DNA of 64,000 nt from Clostridium caldaquaticum. Its GTDB lineage: Bacteria > Bacillota > Clostridia > Clostridiales > Clostridiaceae. Below the pieces are notes generated by a model. It saw only the letters and a list, made by a program, of their open reading frames with translations, ran no database searches and had not been told where the DNA came from. The translations under genes were made by a program, and so were the position numbers. How positions within the stretch are numbered: position 1 is the first letter of the stretch; each line of letters starts with the position of its first letter. This document shows, in pieces, positions 46,161 to 54,586 of this stretch. The DNA is taken from assembly GCF_023806125.1 (NCBI RefSeq), contig NZ_JAMSKT010000013.1:1-64000 (forward strand), in the 5' to 3' direction.

Positions 46161-46916
46161 ATGGATGAAGAAATTCTAAAAAAACAAGACTATAACTATG
46201 AAGATAATTTAGAGCTTATTAAAATGGCCAGAGAAGGGGATAAAGATGCATTAAACAAACTCATTCAGCTTAATTTACCTCTTGTTTCAGCTGTAAGTAA
46301 AAAGTTTTTAAATAGAGGTTATGAATATGAGGATATTTTTCAAATAGGCTCTATGGGATTAGTTAAGGCTGTAAATAATTTTGATCCAAGTTTTAATGTT
46401 AAGTTCTCTACCTATGCTGTTCCTATGATTATGGGAGAAATAAAAAGATTTATAAGAGATGACGGTATAATTAAAGTTAGCAGAAGTGTAAAAAATATAG
46501 CAAGAAAGCTTCATTATGATAAAGAAGCTCTGACAAAAAAGCTTGACAGAGATCCAACAATTGAAGAATTAGCAGAGTACTCTGGAGTAAATACTGAAGA
46601 AATATTATTTGCTTTAGAATCTGCGAGTAATCTTCAATATTTATATGATACAATTCATCAAGATGATGGTTCTCCAGTACTTCTAATAGATAAGCTTAGT
46701 GAAAACTGTGAAGAAGATGGAGAAATAGTTGATAAAATTGCATTAAAGGAGGCACTAAGCAATTTAGATACAAAATCCAGACAGATAATTATGCTTAGAT
46801 ATTTTAAGGATAAAACTCAGGTGCAAGTAGCTAAGATGCTTGGAATAAGCCAAGTACAAGTATCCAGAATTGAGAAAAAAGTATTAAAAATAATGAAAGA
46901 AAGATTAAGTGGATAG
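46161..46916 (+). CDS. sigF: RNA polymerase sigma factor SigF
   Basis: This 251-residue sigma-70 factor of the SigF/SigG group has region 2 (YEYEDIFQIGSMGLVKAVNNFDP, FSTYAVPMIMGEIKRFIRDDG) and a C-terminal helix-turn-helix (TQVQVAKMLGISQVQVSRIEKK). It is the first forespore-specific sigma factor. ATG 46161 has AGGTGA five bases upstream and begins 9 bases after the spoIIAB stop. The gene ends in a terminator, separating it from the spoVA genes. Confidence 0.97.
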   Translation: MDEEILKKQDYNYEDNLELIKMAREGDKDALNKLIQLNLPLVSAVSKKFLNRGYEYEDIFQIGSMGLVKAVNNFDPSFNVKFSTYAVPMIMGEIKRFIRDDGIIKVSRSVKNIARKLHYDKEALTKKLDRDPTIEELAEYSGVNTEEILFALESASNLQYLYDTIHQDDGSPVLLIDKLSENCEEDGEIVDKIALKEALSNLDTKSRQIIMLRYFKDKTQVQVAKMLGISQVQVSRIEKKVLKIMKERLSG

Positions 46917-46945
46917 GATGCATTATTTTTGTATCCTATTTTTTA
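46912..46945 (+). terminator. Terminator of the spoIIA operon
   Basis: ATAGGATGCA pairs with TGTATCCTAT (one G-U pair), followed by a T run; the stem begins in the sigF stop codon. Confidence 0.75.
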
Positions 46946-47050
46946 TTGAGTTTTTTTTACTTAAAGTATTAAAAATAATAATCGTATAACATAATGCAAT
47001 TTGCATACAATATTTTTAAGAATTGCTATCTAAAAAAGGAAGTGATATAT

Positions 47051-47500
47051 GTGGATAAAAAAGAAGAAAGAATAAAGCAAAGATTTCAAACTTTATCTTC
47101 TGAAGTGAGGCCTAAGTCAAATATAATAAAAAATTGTTTTAATGCGTTTTGGATAGGAGGGCTTATATGTACTATAGGGCAATTAGTCAGCAATTATTTA
47201 ATAAACATAGGAGTCCCCAAAGATGATGTATCAGGCTTAGTTTCAATAGTAATGGTATTCATAGGAGCACTTCTTACAGGTATTGGTGTATATGATAAGA
47301 TAGCAAAAATTGGGGGTGCAGGAACTTTAGTACCAATAACTGGATTTTCTAATGCTATAGTTTCACCTGCAATGGAATTTAAAAAAGAAGGCTTTATATT
47401 TGGAGCAGCTGCCAAAATGTTTGTTATTGCTGGGCCGGTTTTAGTATATGGTATTGGTTCTTCAGTGATTGTAGGTATTATATACTATTTTATTAAGTAG
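47051..47500 (+). CDS. spoVAC: Stage V sporulation protein AC
   Basis: This membrane protein of about 149 residues has the SpoVAC pattern: a cytoplasmic start, then several hydrophobic helices (AFWIGGLICTIGQLVSNYL, VSIVMVFIGALLTGIGVY) with the conserved GTLVPITGFSNAIVSPA segment. SpoVA proteins move Ca-dipicolinate into the forespore and out during germination; SpoVAC acts as a channel. GTG 47051 follows AAAGGAAGTGAT. CATAATG at 46990 resembles a sigma-G -10 element, but the -35 spacing is poor. First gene of spoVA. Confidence 0.93.
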   Translation: MDKKEERIKQRFQTLSSEVRPKSNIIKNCFNAFWIGGLICTIGQLVSNYLINIGVPKDDVSGLVSIVMVFIGALLTGIGVYDKIAKIGGAGTLVPITGFSNAIVSPAMEFKKEGFIFGAAAKMFVIAGPVLVYGIGSSVIVGIIYYFIK

Positions 47501-47509
47501 GTGATGTTT

Positions 47510-48520
47510 ATGAATAAAAGAGTAGGAAAGCAAACAATTCGAACTGACAGCAAACCTAGAATTATATCTACTTATAGTGTAGTTGGACCTAAAGAGGGAG
47601 AAGGACCTTTAAAGGATTATTTTGATATAATACTGCAAGACGATTTAAATGGAAAGGATACCTTTGAGAAAGCTGAGAGCAGCATGATTTATATGGCTGT
47701 AACTGAAAGTATCAAAAAAGCCAATTTAAAGGAAAATGATATAAATTATTTATTTGCAGGAGATCTTTTAAATCAATTAACTTCTTCCTGTTTTGCAGCA
47801 AAGGATTTGGATATACCATTTGTTGGTCTCTTTGGAGCTTGTTCTACAATGACAGAATCTTTAGCACTAGCTGCTATGACCATAGATGGAGGCTTTGCAA
47901 ATTATGTAGTGGCTGCAACTTCCTCACATTTTTCATCAGCAGAAAGGCAGTTTAGATTTCCATTAGAATATGGAAGTCAAAGAGCACCTACAGCTCAGTG
48001 GACTGTTACTGGATCGGGAGCTATGGTACTTGGCAGGGAAGGGAATTATCCCTATGTAAGCCATATTACTATAGGAAAGGTTAAAGACTATGGAGTAAAT
48101 GATGTAAATAATATGGGTGAAGCTATGGCACCAGCAGCAGTGAGTACTATAGCCCAACATCTTATGGATATTGCGCGGGAGCCAAGCTACTATGATTTAA
48201 TTGTTACTGGTGATTTAGGCAAGGTGGGTAAAGAAATTACAATGAAGCTGCTTTTAGAAGAGTATGGTTATGATTTGAAAAACAATTATATAGATTGCGG
48301 AGATGAAATTTTTGACCATGAGAGGCAGGGAACTAATGCTGGAGGAAGTGGATGCGGCTGCTCGGCAGTAGTAGATTGCGGATTTATATATAAAAATTTA
48401 ATTCAAGGTAAATTAAAAAGAGTGCTTTTAGTTTCAACAGGTGCTCTTTTAAGTTCTACATCTTGTTTTCAGGGGCTTACAATACCAGGTATTGCCCATG
48501 CCGTAGCAGTAGAGACATAA
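47510..48520 (+). CDS. spoVAD: Stage V sporulation protein AD
   Basis: This 336-residue thiolase-fold protein has the conserved LFGACSTMTESLALAAMT and GSGCGCSAVVDCGF segments. SpoVAD binds dipicolinic acid and sits peripherally on the forespore membrane. ATG 47510 has AGGTGA upstream; earlier in-frame GTG and ATG codons overlap that site. It is coupled to spoVAC by a 9-base gap. Confidence 0.95.
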   Translation: MNKRVGKQTIRTDSKPRIISTYSVVGPKEGEGPLKDYFDIILQDDLNGKDTFEKAESSMIYMAVTESIKKANLKENDINYLFAGDLLNQLTSSCFAAKDLDIPFVGLFGACSTMTESLALAAMTIDGGFANYVVAATSSHFSSAERQFRFPLEYGSQRAPTAQWTVTGSGAMVLGREGNYPYVSHITIGKVKDYGVNDVNNMGEAMAPAAVSTIAQHLMDIAREPSYYDLIVTGDLGKVGKEITMKLLLEEYGYDLKNNYIDCGDEIFDHERQGTNAGGSGCGCSAVVDCGFIYKNLIQGKLKRVLLVSTGALLSSTSCFQGLTIPGIAHAVAVET

Positions 48521-48554
48521 AGGTTTCTTACAGCTAAAAGGAGGCTTATTAATA

Positions 48555-48911
48555 ATGGATTATATAAAAGCATTTGTAGTTGGTGGAGTTTTATGTGTTA
48601 TTGCACAAATACTTATAGATAAAACAAAATTATCGCCGGCAAGAATATTAGTTAGTTTTGTAACTATGGGAGTTATACTTACAGCCTTAAAAATATATGA
48701 GCCTGTTGTAAATTTTGGGAAAGCAGGTGCAACTGTACCTCTTCCTGGGTTTGGATATGCACTTGCTAAAGGTGTTATGAAAGAAGTTGATAAATCAGGA
48801 TTAATGGGAGCATTTACAGGTGGAATAAAAGGAACAGCTGGAGGTATAACTGCTGCAATAATTTTTGGATATTTGATGGCATTACTTTTTAACCCTAAAA
48901 CAAAGGAGTGA
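48555..48911 (+). CDS. spoVAE: Stage V sporulation protein AE (SpoVAEb)
   Basis: This 118-residue membrane protein has three to four helices with the conserved GATVPLPGFGYALAKGV motif, related to the SpoVAC segment. It belongs to the dipicolinate channel. An ATG behind AAAGGAGG starts it. It is followed directly by the soluble SpoVAEa-type gene, whose ribosome site overlaps its end. Confidence 0.93.
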   Translation: MDYIKAFVVGGVLCVIAQILIDKTKLSPARILVSFVTMGVILTALKIYEPVVNFGKAGATVPLPGFGYALAKGVMKEVDKSGLMGAFTGGIKGTAGGITAAIIFGYLMALLFNPKTKE

Positions 48912-48916
48912 AAACT

Positions 48917-49489
48917 TTGAGAAGGAGGGTAATAATAGTTACTGACGGAGATGATATTGCTAAAGAAGCAGTAGAAGAGGCAGCAAAAAACATAGGCGGA
49001 AGATGTATATCTTTATCTGCTGGAAATCCTACAGTATTAAGCGGGGAGAGAATAGCAGAACTTATAAAAATAGCTGAATATGATCCAGTAATAGTAATGG
49101 TAGATGACAGAGGGGATATTGGTATGGGAGATGGTGAAAAAGCCATGTATAAAATAATGCAGGATAAAGATATTGAACTTTTAGGAATTATAGCAGTTGC
49201 ATCTAATACTGCTAGAGCTAATGGAGTTATTGTTGATTGCTCTATAGATAAATTCGGTAATGTAATAAGTAAAGCGGTTGATAAGTATGGAAATAAGAAA
49301 AACAATAGACTTCTAAAAGGCGATACAGTTAATATATTGTCAAATGCTGATATAAAGTATATAGTTGGTATCGGGGATCCTGGAAAGATGGATGGAAGAG
49401 ATAATATTACAATAGGTGCACCAATAATAACAAAAGCTATGGAAGAAATTTTGAAAAATTACAATAAAGAACTTACTAGTTTTGTATAA
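48917..49489 (+). CDS. spoVAEA: Stage V sporulation protein AEa-type, soluble
   Basis: This soluble protein of about 190 residues begins RRRVIIVTDGDDIAKEAVE, the family's typical start, with VMVDDRGDIGMGDGEKAM further on. It belongs to the SpoVAEa family, thought to act with the dipicolinate channel during germination. TTG 48917 is preferred because AAAGGAG overlaps the GTG at 48908. It is the last gene of the spoVA operon, before a strong terminator. Confidence 0.88.
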   Translation: MRRRVIIVTDGDDIAKEAVEEAAKNIGGRCISLSAGNPTVLSGERIAELIKIAEYDPVIVMVDDRGDIGMGDGEKAMYKIMQDKDIELLGIIAVASNTARANGVIVDCSIDKFGNVISKAVDKYGNKKNNRLLKGDTVNILSNADIKYIVGIGDPGKMDGRDNITIGAPIITKAMEEILKNYNKELTSFV

Positions 49490-49526
49490 AATAAAAGGAA
49501 GTGTGTTTACTTCCTTTTATTTTATA
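49485..49526. terminator. Bidirectional terminator
   Basis: An 18-bp perfect stem (49485-49502 with 49509-49526) lies between spoVAEA and the convergent PBP gene. Confidence 0.9.
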
Positions 49527-49530
49527 CGGG

Positions 49531-52023
49531 TTATTGTGTATTATCACTATTTGAATTTGGCTTCATTTCATTTCCATTATTAGGGTTTGTATCAGCAGGT
49601 GTTGAAGGAGTTGTATCTTTAGGTTTTTGTTCAGTTTGATTTTCTACAGGTTGCTCTGGCTCTGTAGGTGTTGGCTCTACTGGTTCTGGTTTTGTATCAT
49701 CCATTTCAGTAGGAAGTACATAAGCTTGATCTTCAAGTGTTCTTGAAGATTTAGAATCTCTCTTAATAAATACTCTAGATTCTATAAGTTCTTTAGGAGT
49801 AAATTCTGTAGCAAGTTTTCCGTTTAGTTTATTTACTTTAGCTTCTACATGTACATCGCATAAAGTAGTAGGCTGAGTACCAGCTATAAACATTTCAGTA
49901 TATACTTGACTTCCTCTTGGATCCTTGGAGCATAAATCAGTTGGAACCAAGCCAGATTCTCTGCAAACGGATCTAGTTACTATACCAGAAGGTTTCTCAA
50001 TTTCTTTAATAGACATATTACTATGGGCAGCTTTCATTATCTTACCCCATATGGCAGCAGCAGTATCACTTGATATACCTTTTGGGAATGGTTCGGGATT
50101 ATCATGCCCTATCCAAACAGAACCTGAATAATATGGAGTTAACCCGCTAAACCATAATTCTTTCTTATCTCCTGTAGTACCTGTTTTTCCAGCAACAGGC
50201 ATAGAACCAAATCTAGCACTTGGGCCAGTACCGCCAGAACTTACAGGACCTTTCATCATATCGTACATGATATAAGCACTTTGAGGGCTTAAAATTTTGC
50301 TGTTTTCTACCTTACTTTCAAGTATAGTAACGTTTCTTCTATCAATCACTTTCCTGTAAAGTCTAGGTTTAGTATACATGCCGCCATTTCCAAAGGTTCC
50401 ATAGGCTGCTGCCATAGTAAGAGTATTTTCACCGTCATACATTTCACCAAGAGAAAGGGAAGCAAGACTAGTTTTATCTTGTGTTGTATGGAAGGTTAAA
50501 CCAAACTTTTCACCATAGGATATACCTGTTTTAAGTCCTAAAGCAAATTCTTGTTTAACTGCTACTAAGTTTATAGATTTTTTTATTGCTTCTCTTAAAG
50601 TTACATATCCTTGATACTTTAAATTATCATTTTTAGGCTCCCAACCAGGCCATTGCTTTTTTATTTCACTGCCTATAGGTGAGTCCTCAACTACAGTAGC
50701 TGCTGTAGCTTGTTTTGAATCTATAGAAGCTGCATATACTGTAAGAGGTTTTATAGTAGAACCAACAGGTTTTTTAAATTCTTTAGAACCATTAAAAGCC
50801 GCTCTATTAAAGGATCTTGCAGGCTGCTCACCTCTACCTCCAATTATTACCTTAACTTCCCCAGTATGATAATCCATAATAACAGCAGAAGCTTGAGGAT
50901 CCATTATTCCATTTAGCATCTGTGTTTTAATACTGCCATAGTTTTTAGTGTCGTCTATTATTGCTTGAGCAGCATCCTGAAGGTTTTTATCCATAGTAGT
51001 ATATATTTTAAGACCGCCAAACATGAGAAGATTGTTAATTTCCTCATCTGTGTAGTTATATTGAGCTTTTAAATCTTCTTTAACCTGTTCAATAGCTGGA
51101 AGGGTGAACCATTCATAATTTAATCTGCTATTATTTGTATTAGTAGATTGAACAAATTCAAAGCTATCTTTGCTTAAGCCATTTACAGCTTGGTTATATT
51201 GCTGCTCAGTTATATAATTATTTTTCAGCATCATACTAAGTACTGTTTTAGTTCTGTTTAAGTACTTTGAAGGATCTTTTTGTCTTGAAGCCAAAAAAGC
51301 ATTATATATACTTGGATTTTGAGGAACACCTGCTAAATAAGCACACTGAATTAAATTTAAATCTTTAGCAGATTTATTAAAATAGTACTTTGCTGCAGCT
51401 TCAACACCGTAAACAGTACCTCCTAATGGTACTGTATTCAAATATCCTTCTAGAATTTGATCTTTGGTTAAATGTTCTTTCTCTAGTTTTACTGCTAAAT
51501 ACATTTCACGAATTTTTCTTTTGGCAGAATCTAAGAAAGTAGGTTCTTTTTCTCTAGTTGAAAGCATAGCATTTCTCACAAGCTGCTGAGTAATTGTAGA
51601 TGCACCTTCAAGCTCATCTATGCCTCTAAGCTTGTTTAAAATATCAATATATATAACTCCAGCAACTCTTTTGAAATCTACCCCATTATGTTTATAAAAT
51701 CTTTCGTCTTCAATGCTTACAAATGCATTTACTAAGTCTTTAGGGACATCGTTTATGGATATTACAGTTCTTTTTTCTTCCGAGTTAACGTCATCTATAT
51801 AGTTATCATTGCTGTCATATATAGTAGATGGTTCGTTAAATGTTAAAATAGCATTCACGTCTAGCGGTGGAGCAGTCTTTATTATAGCTAGTGTAACTCC
51901 AGCACCTGCCACACCTGTTAAGATAACTAACCCTAGGAATATTAATAGTACAATTTTAAAAAATTTTGCTAATTTTCTCGTCTTCTTTTTATTTTTTTTA
52001 TTTGTATTTCTTTCTTTTTCCAT
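49531..52023 (-). CDS. Class A penicillin-binding protein (PBP1A-type)
   Basis: This is an 830-residue bifunctional peptidoglycan synthase. A very basic cytoplasmic tail and one membrane helix (FFKIVLLIFLGLVILTGVAG) are followed by a GT51 transglycosylase domain (EDERFYKHNGVDF, GASTITQQLVRN). The transpeptidase domain has GSTIKPLTVY (SxxK), KKSINLVAVK (SxN) and VAGKTGTTGDKK (KTG). The C-terminal 55 residues form a Pro/Thr/Glu-rich wall-spanning tail. The ATG lies after AAGGAGG. It is the main septal or elongation synthase candidate of the window. Confidence 0.93.
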   Translation of the reverse strand: MEKERNTNKKNKKKTRKLAKFFKIVLLIFLGLVILTGVAGAGVTLAIIKTAPPLDVNAILTFNEPSTIYDSNDNYIDDVNSEEKRTVISINDVPKDLVNAFVSIEDERFYKHNGVDFKRVAGVIYIDILNKLRGIDELEGASTITQQLVRNAMLSTREKEPTFLDSAKRKIREMYLAVKLEKEHLTKDQILEGYLNTVPLGGTVYGVEAAAKYYFNKSAKDLNLIQCAYLAGVPQNPSIYNAFLASRQKDPSKYLNRTKTVLSMMLKNNYITEQQYNQAVNGLSKDSFEFVQSTNTNNSRLNYEWFTLPAIEQVKEDLKAQYNYTDEEINNLLMFGGLKIYTTMDKNLQDAAQAIIDDTKNYGSIKTQMLNGIMDPQASAVIMDYHTGEVKVIIGGRGEQPARSFNRAAFNGSKEFKKPVGSTIKPLTVYAASIDSKQATAATVVEDSPIGSEIKKQWPGWEPKNDNLKYQGYVTLREAIKKSINLVAVKQEFALGLKTGISYGEKFGLTFHTTQDKTSLASLSLGEMYDGENTLTMAAAYGTFGNGGMYTKPRLYRKVIDRRNVTILESKVENSKILSPQSAYIMYDMMKGPVSSGGTGPSARFGSMPVAGKTGTTGDKKELWFSGLTPYYSGSVWIGHDNPEPFPKGISSDTAAAIWGKIMKAAHSNMSIKEIEKPSGIVTRSVCRESGLVPTDLCSKDPRGSQVYTEMFIAGTQPTTLCDVHVEAKVNKLNGKLATEFTPKELIESRVFIKRDSKSSRTLEDQAYVLPTEMDDTKPEPVEPTPTEPEQPVENQTEQKPKDTTPSTPADTNPNNGNEMKPNSNSDNTQ

Positions 52024-52319
52024 ATGTTAATCCTCCTTGAATGCCTCATAGAATAATTCAGCAGACCTTAATATTATAACATATTCGAAATAATAAACAA
52101 ATCTATATGAGGACATATCAAAATAATTATATAGTCTAAGAGTAATTGCTTGTCCTATATAATTTTATCATATATTTATGAATGTTATTATATTAATATG
52201 ATTATATTACAAATATTTACACAAATCAAAATTTTATTCAGATTCAAGGTATTAAACTAAGAATTTTTGAAATAAATTATTAGTGATATATTAATACTTA
52301 AAGAGTAGGAAGTGGTATT

Positions 52320-52997
52320 ATTAAAAGAAAATATAAGAAAACTGGAAAGTATAAATTTAAAATTATTATTTTTTTTATTATTATTTTAATGTGTTTTAAT
52401 ATGTTTATTTATACTCTCGATAAGATTATAACTCCTACAGTTATGGTTGTAGCAGTTGCTGAGATGAGAGCTAAAGCTATGGAGATAATAACTTCTTCGA
52501 TTTTAAATGAATATTCAAAACAGTTTAATTATGATGATATAATACGAATTGAAAAAAACTCAGAAGGAAATATTGCAATGCTGAAAGCAGATACTATTAA
52601 AATGAATAAAATTGCTGCAGATGTAGTTTTAAATTCTCAGAAAGAACTTAAGAAGCTTGGAAGCATTGGAATAAAAATCCCTATAGGTTATATTTTTCAA
52701 AATAACATTCTGGCAGGTATTGGGCCCTATGTTACTGTAAAAATGGAACCTATAGGATACATAGAAACTAAATATGAATCAGAGTTTGAAAGTGCAGGAA
52801 TCAATCAGACAAGGCATAAAATATATGTACAGGTTTCTGCAAAAGCAAAAATTATTATTCCTACAAAAAATGAAGAAATTCAAATAAAAAGTGAAGTACC
52901 TATAGCTGAGACAATAATTATAGGTAAAACTCCGGATACTTCAATAAATTTGGATTTAAATAATGCTGGATTTAAATTAAAAAGTACAGGAGAATAA
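52320..52997 (+). CDS. yunB: Sporulation protein YunB, apparent ATT start
   Basis: The body of this protein of about 225 residues matches YunB (AEMRAKAMEIITSSI, IPIGYIFQNNILAGIGPYVTVKMEPIGYIETKY). The first ATG (52389) would cut its membrane helix in half. The frame is open back to a TAA at 52299 and encodes a basic stretch and hydrophobic residues (KRKYKKTGKYKFK, then IIIFFIIILMCF), exactly the N-terminus expected. AGGAAGTG (52307-52314) precedes two ATT codons (52317, 52320); no ATG, GTG or TTG occurs in frame. I therefore propose an ATT start, most likely 52320. YunB acts in the mother cell during sporulation. Confidence 0.8.
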   Translation: MKRKYKKTGKYKFKIIIFFIIILMCFNMFIYTLDKIITPTVMVVAVAEMRAKAMEIITSSILNEYSKQFNYDDIIRIEKNSEGNIAMLKADTIKMNKIAADVVLNSQKELKKLGSIGIKIPIGYIFQNNILAGIGPYVTVKMEPIGYIETKYESEFESAGINQTRHKIYVQVSAKAKIIIPTKNEEIQIKSEVPIAETIIIGKTPDTSINLDLNNAGFKLKSTGE

Positions 52998-53000
52998 ATA

Positions 53001-53079
53001 TGTATAAAAATAAAAATCTGCATTAAGCTATTAATAGTATAATTTATTTAAGCTTAAGACAGATTTTTATTTTATACAA
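53001..53079. terminator. Long bidirectional terminator hairpin
   Basis: Outer arms 53001-53020 and 53060-53079 pair with one bulged A, and an inner stem (TTAAGCT with AGCTTAA) extends it. It lies between convergent yunB and hpt. Confidence 0.8.
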
Positions 53080-53092
53080 TTTAAAGCTAATT

Positions 53093-53614
53093 TTATTCCC
53101 AGTTAAAGATATATGGAATGTTTCTATAGTAATCACCATAATTAAGTCCATATCCTACAACAAATACATCAGGAATTTGGAAACAGCAGTAATCTGGCAC
53201 TAAGCTTACCTTTCTTCTTTCTGGTTTATCAAGAAGTACACAACAATTTACACTTCTAGCACCTAACTTTTTAACATGTTGAATAACAAATTCCATTGTA
53301 ATACCAGTATCTATAATGTCATCTATAATTAAAACATCAAGACCTTCAATGTTATCAGGAATATCATTGACTACATTTACATAACCAGAACTCTCCTCGC
53401 TGTGTCCATAGCTTGAGGTGGTCATAAATCCAATTTTTACTGGAATAGTTAAATATCTTACTAAATCAGCAGCAAAAATAAAACTTCCTCTTAAAAGTGC
53501 AAGAACATAAAGATTTTTATTTTCATAATCCTTTGATATTTCAGCACCTAAATCTGCAATTTTATTTGCTATCTGTTCTTTGGTAATAAGTATGTTTCTT
53601 TTTTTATTGTCCAT
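53093..53614 (-). CDS. hpt: Hypoxanthine phosphoribosyltransferase
   Basis: This 173-residue type I PRTase has the PRPP loop VLIIDDIIDTGITMEFV and the upstream YVLALLRGSFIFAADLVRYL segment, plus the C-terminal DVFVGYGLDY-like sequence (VFVVGYGLNYGDYYRN). It salvages hypoxanthine and guanine to nucleotides. The ATG follows GGAGGACA. It lies alone between yunB and the L,D-transpeptidase; the purine permease at 62427 is the other purine-salvage gene in the window. Confidence 0.94.
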   Translation of the reverse strand: MDNKKRNILITKEQIANKIADLGAEISKDYENKNLYVLALLRGSFIFAADLVRYLTIPVKIGFMTTSSYGHSEESSGYVNVVNDIPDNIEGLDVLIIDDIIDTGITMEFVIQHVKKLGARSVNCCVLLDKPERRKVSLVPDYCCFQIPDVFVVGYGLNYGDYYRNIPYIFNWE

Positions 53615-53709
53615 TGTTGTCCTCCAATCTAAAGTTATTTAGAAAATTAGCTATTAAAAAATAAATAACATTTACTTTGTAAAAGCTTTATTACACTTAT
53701 TTTTCAAGT

Positions 53710-54399
53710 TTATTCGAAAGCTTTAATTCCTATTGAGTTATAAAATTCTTTATCGATATAATGTTTTAAAGTTAAATTTTTATCTTTCCTATACTTTATC
53801 ACTTGAGCTTTCATTACTTCTCCATACTTACCATCTAAAGCCCCGTCATAGTACCCTATATTTTTCATTAATCGCTGCACCTGAAAAACATCAGACCCGC
53901 TGTCTCCAGGAGAAAGAGTTCTAAATTTATTTAAAAACATATGAAAAGGCCCTCCGTATATAACAACAGTAGTTCCATACCCTACTAGACTGTAAAGTTC
54001 TTCTACATCTTTATTAAACATTCTAATACATCCGTGTGATGCATAGCTGCCAACAGAACTTGGTCGATTAGTGCCATGAATTCCATATTTTCCCCAAGGA
54101 ACATTTAAGCCCATCCACCTTGTTCCAAATCCTTCACCCCATTTTCCTTTACTTATTATAGTCCATGTACCTATAGGAGATGGTGAAGAAGGCTTACCAC
54201 TGGCAATAGAGTAGGTTTTGACTATACTATTTTTATTTTTATCTATTAAATATAATGATTGTTCATTTAAATCAATTAAAATATTATACTTATTAATATT
54301 TTTGCTTGAAATGTTCAAAGTTTTTGCACTTAAATGAATAGGTGATAAATATAGTAATAATAGAATAAATATAGTAATTAAGTGAAATGATTTTATAAT
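53710..54399 (-). CDS. L,D-transpeptidase (YkuD) with peptidoglycan-binding domain, apparent ATT start
   Basis: The catalytic YkuD domain contains YGIHGTNRPSSVG and the SHGCIRMFNKDVEEL active-site block (catalytic Cys in HGCIRM); a PG_binding_1 domain follows (GDSGSDVFQVQRLMKNIGYY). Reading upstream of the first TTG (54318) gives a perfect signal peptide, IKSFHLITIFILLLLYLSP, ending LSA-K. This frame has no ATG, GTG or TTG, but an ATT at 54399 lies six bases after AGGAG. I therefore start the 229-residue protein at that ATT. It would make 3-3 cross-links or attach wall proteins outside the membrane. Confidence 0.85.
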   Translation of the reverse strand: MIKSFHLITIFILLLLYLSPIHLSAKTLNISSKNINKYNILIDLNEQSLYLIDKNKNSIVKTYSIASGKPSSPSPIGTWTIISKGKWGEGFGTRWMGLNVPWGKYGIHGTNRPSSVGSYASHGCIRMFNKDVEELYSLVGYGTTVVIYGGPFHMFLNKFRTLSPGDSGSDVFQVQRLMKNIGYYDGALDGKYGEVMKAQVIKYRKDKNLTLKHYIDKEFYNSIGIKAFE

Positions 54400-54555
54400 A
54401 TATCTCTCCTTTCGTTTAATCTTATAGTTATATTTTACATGATTATTATTTGAATAATTATATTAAATATGTGATATTTATAAATAACTTATAAAATCAA
54501 TTTTAAATAATTGGTTTAACTAATTAAAATCATTTTACATTTTTAATAGAATAAA

Positions 54556-54580
54556 AACTCAGGATAGATAATCCTGAGTC
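54556..54580 (-). terminator. Terminator of potABCD
   Basis: ACTCAGGAT pairs with ATCCTGAGT around a short loop, with TTTTTATT on the pot strand after potD. Confidence 0.85.
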
Positions 54581-54586
54581 CTTATT

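Noticed and set aside
46965-46996. Sigma-G promoter for spoVA
   Set aside because: CATAATG fits a -10 element, but the best -35 (AGTATT) is 19 bases away; kept only as a comment in the spoVAC entry.
52312-52386. GTG at 52312 as the start of yunB or of a small leader peptide
   Set aside because: It is in a different frame, which stops after about 25 codons, and it overlaps the only ribosome-binding sequence (AGGAAGTG).
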